DNA from: Ancistrus triradiatus
Lineage: Eukaryota > Chordata > Actinopteri > Siluriformes > Loricariidae
Length of the DNA: 64,000 bases
NCBI GenBank assembly: GCA_025084515.1
Contig: JAJAGP010000953.1
Location: forward strand, 35,001 to 99,000
Reading direction: 5' to 3'
Below, in pieces: positions 56,751-64,000 of the stretch; the first letter of the stretch is position 1, and each line of letters begins with the position of its first letter. Both the position numbers and the translations under genes were made by a program. The notes under the pieces are model-generated. The model saw nothing but the letters and a program-made list of their open reading frames with translations, searched no databases and was not told where the DNA came from.

Positions 56751-57515
56751 TAACAAGCACTTGGGTAATCAGAAAATAGTAACCTCCGGATTTACGTGGC
56801 TCAGGCAGTAATCGAATTTCTACTTCGCAACTTTATAAAAAAAAAAAATGAAATTCTTCATTCATTTACTCGAGCCTATACTGCGTTTCAGATTCTCCCA
56901 AAAAGTGGTTGGCAGCCATCTTTCATTTGATGCATTTAATCCCAGGGTTCCCAGATCCCATGAGAGAAAGAAGCAACCAAGTCTATGGAAACAAGCCCAA
57001 AAAGAAGCATAGCCTTTTAGTATATGCAGACCAGGCAACCGTGTTTGATTCTGCTAGCTCTTACATTTACATTTACATTTACATTTACAGCATTTAGCAG
57101 ACGCCCTTATCCAGAGCGACTTACAATTGATACAATCTTACAATCCAAGCAATTGTGGGTTAAGGGCCTTGCTCAAGGACCGGACACTGGCAGTTTGGCA
57201 GAGGTGGGATTTGAACCCTGGACCTTACCCACTAGGCTACCACAGTCCCTTCAGCCCTTCAGCTCTTCACTGTTCAGTTACGTTTGAGTGACTGAGAAAA
57301 CCGATCTCTGAAATCTGAAATCAGAGTAAGGGGATACATGCACTGAGAAATCCACTTACTGGGATGAAATCCAGCTCTTTATCAGAGTTCTTAATCCAAT
57401 TTCTAGACCTTAATCTGGTCTGAGAAATCAGAGTATGCTGTTTACATGACCACTTGGACAAACTGCAGAAATCTGATCTGATCACATTACTGAGCGCATG
57501 TAAACACTCTCCTTT
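56751..57515 (+). mobile_element. TIR-type repeat (family Z), copy 2, with a SINE
   Basis: Matches 40410-40750 and 42080-42210 on either side of the SINE. It continues to a right end CTGAGCGCATGTAAACACTC that mirrors the left end of copy 1. Left end eroded. Confidence 0.65.
57061..57249 (-). repeat. tRNA-derived SINE, least diverged copy
   Basis: Minus strand: intact B-box and body ending in a perfect hexamer tail (four TGTAAA units). The stretch between A- and B-box is shortened by a deletion. The clean tail suggests a fairly young insertion. Confidence 0.92.
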
Positions 57516-57539
57516 TGTTTCTGGTTGCTACCTGGTGAT

Positions 57540-57740
57540 TGTGACATTCTCCCAGTGTGGGGTCTCCACCAGGTACCCTGGTTTTCCACCTCAAATCAAC
57601 TTGGCTACTCTAAATTCCCCATGAGCGGATGGGCTATAAGTGTCAGAGGCGCAGAGATGGACTGGCACCTCCTCCAGGTGATATTTCTGCCTTGTGCCGA
57701 GTGTTTCCGTTCTGTGAAATGCAGTAAATGAAATGTAAAA
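57540..57740 (+). repeat. Common fish interspersed repeat, opposite orientation to 32216
   Basis: ACCCTGGTTTTCCACC, GGCTACTCTAAATTCCCC and GGACTGGCACCTCCTCCAGG follow the reverse of the same repeat layout. Confidence 0.5.
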
Positions 57741-58599
57741 AAGAGAACCACTTCCAGAAGAGGGACTGGATGATTAATTAATTGTGACCCATTAACTGTA
57801 GATGGATGAATGAAGGATGATTCATGTGGAATGACATGATCGATTAAGGTGCCTCTTTAAATAATGGACATTCAGCAGACTTTTTGGAAATTGGAAATAA
57901 TCGTGTCCCTTCCATGCAAGTTTTTTTTTTTGTTTAAATAAAAAGAATCTTGTACTTCAATTACAAACCGGTTACACAAAGGACAAAATCATTTTAAACA
58001 ACAAACCCTCTGGGCCCTGTAGAAAATAATAGCCCACTCAGGGTAGTAATTTATCAGAGATACCGAATCTGACTGCGCTTCTGTGCACAATTATTCAAAT
58101 CTAAAATGAACACAGTCATGAAATGCAGTAATTTCAGGCCAGTGGCTGGAACCGCCACATGATGAACCGTTAAATAATAGCCTCGGATCCACTGTAACAA
58201 TCTGAATGGAGATTATCTATGTAATATATCATGCCACAACACAGAGACAGGAAGTCATCATCATATAGGGTGTCAAGGATCCAGAGCCTCTTGGGAAAAC
58301 GCGAGCTGAAAGAACGAGGGATTTCTCTGACCACTATTGTACTAACTGAAGGATTAATGGGGTACTGCCTTTAATACACTGTGGTTTACTGTCAGCGGAA
58401 CGAACCACAACCCGTCTCTTGAAGATGCCAGTTTAGCACAAAACCAGTGTGTGTTTAATGTCTCCCTCATGCTGCCCTCATAGACTCCAGGGTTGGATGG
58501 TAAAGGAATCAAGGTACGCTCATGGGGGTTTACACTAAGCTAACAGTTTAAAACTGATTAGTATTTGGCATGTACCCCTTTGCTGTAATGGCAGCGTGT
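57741..58599. other. Unassigned DNA
   Basis: No gene or repeat recognised. Confidence 0.35.
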
Positions 58600-59085
58600 T
58601 ACAAATCATTATTGTGTTGGATTGTGTTCTCAGTAGTGGTCTGAGACCTTTGAACTACTACCCCCACTCTACCCCTACCAAGCAACCATAACTTTAATTC
58701 CACCCGCCTAATGTAATGTAGGTCCTCCTTGTACCGCCAAGGTACTGACCCATTGAAGCATGGCCTCCACAAGACCTCTGAAGGTGTCCTGTGCAGCATA
58801 TTCTGGTATCTGGCACCAAGCTGGCAGCAGATCATTTAAGTCCTGCTGCTAAGCTGCAAGTTAGGGCATCCATGGATCAGACTTGTTTGTCCAGGACATC
58901 CCACAGGTGCTCGACTGGATTGGGATCTGGAGAATTTGGTGTTCTGGTAAACACCTTGAACTTTCAAATAATGTTTCTCAGACCATTCCTGAACAATTTC
59001 TGCAGTGTTTCAGGAGGAAAGAGGCCACTGCCATTAGGGAATACCATCGCCACTTGGTCAATGTTTAGATAGGTGGTACGTGTCA
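58600..59085 (-). pseudogene. Tc1 transposase C-terminal relic (copy I)
   Basis: On the minus strand, in changing frames: VFPNGSGLFPPETLQKLFRN (where the second Asp motif should be but is eroded), then NSPDPNPVEHLWDVLDKQV (about 58885-58945, catalytic Glu block), a stop, then TFRGLVEAMLQWVSTLAVQG (about 58720-58785), the usual Tc1 C-terminal helix. It belongs to a subfamily with the HLWDVLDKQV signature, different from copies A-F. N-terminal half and terminal repeats missing. Confidence 0.75.
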
Positions 59086-59189
59086 AAGTAACACCCACAC
59101 ACTCACACAGAAGAACATCACTCAGAGGATCACACACAGTCACACAAGTGGAGAGTTTAATGTTATAGCTGATCTTTGTCCAGTCAGAA

Positions 59190-59560
59190 ATGCAAATCAG
59201 AAAAAGTTGGGACAGTATGAAAACTGGAAAAAACAAAAAACAAAACAAAAGTTACTCCTCAAAGAAGGTTTGGAAGGGATTTAGATATTTCTTCATCTAC
59301 AGGGCATAATATCATTAAACAATTCAAGGAATCTGGAGGAATTTCAGTCCGTAATGGCAAGGGTACAAGCCTAAACTGAAGAGGGGTGATCTCCGATCCC
59401 TCAGACGGCACTGCATCAAAAACCGTCATTCATCAATAGTTGATAGAACCACATGGAGAAGGGATTACTTTATCAAACCTTTGTAAGGCACTACAATACA
59501 GAGTTACATTCACAAATGCCACTTAAAACGTTACTGTAGAAAAAAAGCCTGATGTTAATC
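59190..59560 (+). pseudogene. Tc1 transposase N-terminal relic (copy J)
   Basis: A terminal-repeat-like AAAAAGTTGGGACAGTATGA (59199-59218) precedes coding remnants: TGHNIIKQFKESGGISVRNG (first HTH and linker), then after a stop RSLRRHCIKNRHSSIV and RDYFIKPL, SYIHKCHLKRYCRKKA (second HTH). It breaks off before the catalytic domain. Opposite strand and different subfamily from copy I next to it. Confidence 0.75.
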
Positions 59561-61684
59561 ATGTCCAAAAGTGAAAAGTAAATGTAACTCTATAAAGTGT
59601 CAGGATTCAAATGGTTTAAAAGGTTTTACATCCTGAGTCTGTTCATCTTTGTGGAATTAATTCAATTAATGATAATTATGATAATGATCATTATTTCTGT
59701 GACCAAAACAGAATCTGTGTATTTTGTTTAAAAAGTCTTTGTTCTTTTTCCATTATGTTGGATTCATTTGGAACCAATACAACCCTGTGATGCGCTGCCG
59801 TGCTTTCAAAAGTACTGCTCATAGGTTAGGGTGTCCAAAGGTTATACTGGCTTTTTCCTGACCAAACATGGACATTGTGGGCACATTCTAACACTTTCTA
59901 TTATTTATACCAGAGCTGAAAGCCTCTCCCTGCTACAGCATTTGTCCATTTGCATCCACAGACAAGACAACTGTCTATTCATCCCTCACGTTGCACTGAA
60001 TATTCCAAATCAGGGCTGCTCACTTCAGGCTTTACTTCCACTTAATGATTTAGGTGATGATGCACTTTATATAAGAGGACAGTGGACCGGTCAGAACCTT
60101 TAAACAGAAAGAATAGAATAGAATTCTGAGCTTTATGATAAACTATAATCAATTGATATTCAGCTAAATGCTCAGTCTACAACCAAAACATTTGCTTATT
60201 TGCAATAATTCTCAGTTTGTGGTTGAACACATTGTTTGTTTGTTCATTTATGAAGAGTAAATGTGAATTTCATGATGAACATGCAATTCCACTGCTTAAC
60301 CGGCACACATCTGTCTGAATGCGCCAGTGGAGCGGTGATAATATCAACATGCCAGGATTCTGCAGGTCATTAACTCATTCTGTAGTAAAACCTTGGGAAA
60401 GAACACAATTAAATGACAATCTGTTCATTTAGTAATTCATTCATTTATTGGTTCAGCTGTAGTAAGTTCCTTATGCCAGATAGGCTTGTGCTGGTCTGAT
60501 TCAGATTCTGGGATAACTGGACTCTCATTCAATCACACTCATTAAGACTTAGGGACTGTTCTAGTGCTCACTGGAGGCTTGTACTTACAAAACGAACCTA
60601 ATAAACACAAGTGCACTCCATTCTGACAGAAATAACAGAAATACTGACACAGTTCCATCTCAAATCCAGGTTTTTCCCTGGTAATGAAGGTTAAAATATA
60701 CCAGTAGCCTCATGTTTCTGTCTTGTACATACTACTCTGTTGGCCATTCAAATTTCCAGGTAGGCACCATTCAAAGGCAGACACTTGCCTAAATGGGTCC
60801 ATTTATTTAGAGATGCTAAATTGTTTTAACCTGATTCTTTCTATTTCTAAAGCTAGAGAAAAAACTCTTTGGCTGTGTTAAACGTTATTTTTATGTTCTG
60901 ACATGATCGTGTGGTGAAATCTGGCGATTGTCAACGTTTAAACTTTATCAAATTATAGGCTCAGGATATGTAATTACGAAGCTGATTTATGTGTCTCTGG
61001 GTTGTGGTGCGTACTATTAAATTTGGTAATTTCTAAATTTTCGTAATTATACTGACTGCGGGTGTGAAATGAAGTCCAGACGCAAGTTCAAAAGGAGCAT
61101 ACGGCTCATCATGGATGGGTGAAAATAAATCATTTGAGAGCTAGGTTTTACTTTGAGACTTCATTACTTAATTTCTACAGTCATACCACTGGGTACTCAT
61201 ATATTCAGCACGACGTGGTTTAATATTTCATCTGCAATCTTTCTGCACTCATATCTGTAAATCACAAAATGGGTGCACGTATAACAGAAAAGAAGAAACA
61301 GTTTAGGGTAAAAACACAGTGTCAAGGCAAGGTTTATCCAATTAAGATTCACACATGGCCTGGAGCTAGGATTTGCTGAACATGAAATTGCAACCGTGAA
61401 CAAATGTATGGATTTATGGATGCGTAATAAGTAAGGATAAAAATTTAAGTATTTAATACTTCAAATAAAATACAGAATTTAAAAATATCTTTGTAGATAT
61501 ATATTTCTTATTTCTGTTGCCAATTACCAGCCCCAGTTTCCATTATGGCACCAAAGTTTCTAAGACTTTCATAAGACTTTTTAATGGTGCTAAAGCTCCC
61601 ATTGTGTATATAGAAGCTCACAGACCCTTACAATGCATTTCACCATTGAAATGTTGATTAGTAGCAATATTTAAACCTCCAACA
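59561..61684. other. Unassigned AT-leaning DNA
   Basis: About 2.1 kb without recognised genes or repeats. A 90-codon frame at 59831-60103 has no known motif. Confidence 0.35.
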
Positions 61685-61686
61685 TA

Positions 61687-62829
61687 CAGTGGTGTTTGAA
61701 AGTTTGTGAACTCTTTAGAATTTTCTATATTTCTGCATAAATATGACCTAAAACATCATCAGATTTTCACACAAGTCCTAAAAGCAGATAAAGAGAACCC
61801 AGTTAAACAAATGAGATACAAATATTATTAAAATATTTTATAAGATTATTTAAATATTATACTTGGTCATTTATTTATTGAGGAAAATTATTACATATTA
61901 ACCAATATTACATATTAATGAGTGGCAAAAGTATGTGAACCTCTAGGATTAGCAGGTAATTTGAAGGTGAAATTAGAGTCAGGTGTTTTAAGTCAATGGG
62001 ATGACAATCAGGTGTGAGTGGGCACCCTGTTTTATTTAAAGAACAGGGATCTATCAAAGTCTGCTCTTCACAACACGTTTGTGGAAGTGTATCATGGTAC
62101 GAACAAAGGAGATTTCTGAGGACCTCAGAAAAGAGAGTTGTCATCAGGCTGGAAAAGGTTACAAAACCATCTCTAAAGAGTTTGGACTCCACCAATCCAC
62201 AGTCAGACAGATTGTGTACAAATGGAGGAAATTCAAGACCATTGTTACCCTCCCCAGGAGTGGTCGACCAACAAAGATCACTCCAAGAGCAAAACGTATA
62301 ATAGTTGGTGAGGTCACAAAGGACCCCAGGGTAACTTCTAAACAGCTGAAGGCCTCTCTCACATTGGCTAATGTTAATGTTTATGAGTCCACCAGAAGAA
62401 CACTGAACAACAATGGTGTGCATGGCAGGGTTGCAAGGAGAAAGCCACTGCTCTCTAAAAAGAACATTGCTGCTCGTCTGCAGTTTGCTAAAGATCACGT
62501 GGACGAGCCAGAAGGCTATTGGAAGAATGTTTTGTGGATGGATGAGACCAAAATAGGACTTTCTGGTTTAAAAGAAAAGTGTTATGTTTGGAGAAAGGAA
62601 AACACTGCATTCCAGCATAAGAACCTTATCCCATCTGTGAAACATGGTGGTGGTAGTATCATGGTTTGGGCCTGTTTTGCTGCATCTGGGCAGGACGGCT
62701 TGCCACCATGATGGAAGAATGAATTCTGAATGATATCAGAGAAATCTAAAGGAAAATATCAGGACATCTGTCCATGAACTCAATCTCAAGAGAAGGTGGG
62801 TCATGCAGCAAGACAACGACCCTAAGCAT
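61687..62829 (+). mobile_element. Tc1/mariner transposon copy D, 3'-truncated
   Basis: The left terminal repeat CAGTGGTGTTTGAAAGTTTG is preceded by TA (61685-61686), and the leader matches copies A and C. The element stops at about 62829 inside the gene, where a MITE fragment starts. A short AT-rich duplication lies at 61827-61860. Confidence 0.9.
62094..62829 (+). pseudogene. Broken Tc1 transposase, copy D, long open N-terminal part
   Basis: The ATG at 62094 opens MVRTKEISEDLRK. The reading frame stays open to 62711, the longest intact transposase reading of this subfamily here: first HTH KTISKEFGLHQSTVRQIVYK, linker LPRSGRPTKITPRAKR, second HTH NNNGVHGRVARRKPLLSKKN, then WKNVLWMDETKIGLSGLKEK (first catalytic Asp present) and PSVKHGGGSIMVWACFAASG. 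Small deletions relative to copy A remove part of the VVDAH region and one Ile in ESTIRR. A frameshift ends it near 62700. QQDNDPKH is encoded at about 62806-62829, at the break, so the catalytic Glu and C-terminus are gone. Confidence 0.9.
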
Positions 62830-63042
62830 GTGGTAGCTTCATCGGGATGCCAAGTTAACCCTTTTAAAGTCCGAAGAAGCTTGATCAGATGAAAAAGCTA
62901 CGAAATGCTGAAGCTCACAAAGTTTGGAATGAAGGAAATGATGGTGTGACGAATCCACGTTTTGCGTCACTATAACTTTATGCCGTAGGTAAAGCAACAA
63001 ATGTAATGGTGGCCTAAGACCTTTGCACAATACTGTAAATGT
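62830..63042 (-). repeat. MITE fragment joined to Tc1 copy D
   Basis: The reverse complement matches the MITE at 31560-31800 and 43140-43380 (AGCTTCATCGGGATGCCAAG, GAAGAAGCTTGATCAG) and ends in GGCCTAAGACCTTTGCACAA. Confidence 0.75.
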
Positions 63043-64000
63043 GAGAGAAAATCTGTGGCCGGACATGAGAAGAGCAAGTTATTGCCACTCACCACAAACC
63101 TTGACTGAGCCTGAACATTTCTGCCAGGAGAAATGATCAATATCTAAGCAATGCATTAACAATAAGAACACTGGTGGCTGTAATTAAAATAGAAGATGGC
63201 TCTCTGAACTACTAAATCAGAGGACTGATCACTATATACTAGGGCTGTGCTAATAAATCGCTTGAGCAATAATCCATGATATTTTCGTGATCGGATTTCA
63301 GGTCAAACAAAAAAATTTTTGTTAAGAAAGAAGAAACACATTTTAAAAGGGATCCTGTAGATCTCCGCTCCATTTTCTCATTATTTGATTGTTGTAAGAC
63401 AAATGTTCTAAAGCTCAAAATAGAGATTTTAATGGCTTCTGATTTTAGGCTACAATTCCAAAAAAACGATTCCCTACAGCCAGAATAAAATGTGCCCGTG
63501 TATTCATTGGTGTATTACCTGGAATGTGATGCTAAAAAAAGTTCTTATACTAACACGAAGAACGCCAGGTATTTTCACAGTTTCTATTTAAGTAAATGCA
63601 AAATCTTGGACGTGTGCTCCACTCTTGCCATGTTTGCCCGTTACGTTTGCTTCTCAAACATGCCGGAGACAGCCTGGTGTCACCATGAGCTTGCAAGCCT
63701 GTGGTTGTTGACCACGCCGCCTATAGCGGTTCCAAAAGTGTGTTTTTCGAACTATTTGCAGCAATACAGTTCCTCGCCTTTCATCTGACTGATGGATTTC
63801 GGTCCACGGGTGTTAGGAAAGCCGGCGCGTTACTCATGCTCTGTGCAATGATACCTTAGATGTGGTCCATAGAACACGGTTTAAGGTTTAGCTTACAATC
63901 AATCTGGATCTGCCTGGGTGTGTTTTTTTTTTCATTTCCCTGGACGTTCTGCGTTAATATGAGGTCCGCGTCTCGCTTATTAAAGATGACTGTCGTTCGA
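63043..64000. other. Unassigned DNA at window end
   Basis: No gene or repeat recognised. A 98-codon frame at 63492-63788 has no identifiable domain. Confidence 0.35.

Noticed and set aside
40345..57515. Segmental duplication between 40.3-42.2 kb and 56.8-57.5 kb
   Set aside because: Shared sequence is limited to family Z and has inverted-repeat-like ends; flanks differ, so it is a dispersed repeat.
61908..62498. 196-codon minus-strand protein, the second longest open frame in the window
   Set aside because: Antisense of the Tc1 copy D transposase; the sense frame has the HTH and catalytic motifs.

Overview
This is a stretch of teleost fish nuclear DNA. The bulk sequence is AT-leaning, has no bacterial-style gene packing and no rRNA, and is filled with relics typical of fish genomes: Tc1/mariner transposons of several subfamilies, L2-clade LINEs with CTTGA or ATT tails, and tRNA-derived SINEs with a (TGTAAA)n-type tail. 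The SINE type and Tc1 load fit an ostariophysan such as a catfish or characin; that placement is inference. I found no exon of a host gene that I can defend. Every recognisable protein-coding stretch is transposon-derived and broken.

Layout. 1-160 is the 3' tail of an L2 LINE followed by a MITE end. 2.3-4.0 kb is Tc1 copy A with a foreign insertion. 5.2-6.5 kb is an unclassified repeat (family X) hit by two SINEs. 6.5-10 kb is low-repeat DNA. 10.0-11.9 kb is Tc1 copy B, with intact TA flanks and an unexplained 0.85-kb GC-rich insert. 12-16.3 kb has a GT microsatellite, family Y and low-repeat DNA. 16.5 kb holds a Tc1 scrap. 18.4-19.0 kb is a LINE 3' end. 20.6-22.1 kb is Tc1 copy C. 23.2-24.2 kb holds two fused Tc1-type relics. 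24.2-29.8 kb is a nearly full-length but dead L2 element (ORF1 esterase and ORF2 endonuclease/reverse transcriptase), followed tail-to-tail by a truncated L2 at 29.9-30.8 kb.

31.5-32.5 kb is a mosaic of MITE, family X and a common fish repeat. 32.5-40.3 kb is mostly low-repeat DNA with a duplicated family V, one copy of which took a SINE. 40.3-42.2 kb is a three-level nest: a TIR-type repeat (family Z) holds an L2 tail, which holds a 995-bp solo LTR with a 5-bp target duplication. 43-45.6 kb has a complete MITE and Tc1 copy E. 47.2-47.8 kb is a 620-bp PIF/Harbinger-type MITE with TAA duplications, next to Tc1 copy F (47.8-49.2 kb). 51-54.6 kb and 55.4-56.3 kb are low-repeat stretches. 54.8-55.2 kb is a SINE dimer inside one 10-bp target duplication. 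56.5-57.7 kb is another repeat mosaic. 58.6-59.6 kb has two more Tc1 relics, and 61.7-63.0 kb is Tc1 copy D joined to a MITE fragment.

The low-repeat blocks between insertions (for example 7.4-8.3, 13.8-15.3, 32.5-33.2, 51-52.4, 53.7-54.3 and 55.4-56.3 kb) have balanced composition and many homeodomain-like TAAT/ATTA cores. They look like conserved non-coding DNA of a gene desert, but only alignment to other fishes can show this. No transposase or reverse transcriptase here looks able to work; all have frameshifts, stops or missing catalytic parts.
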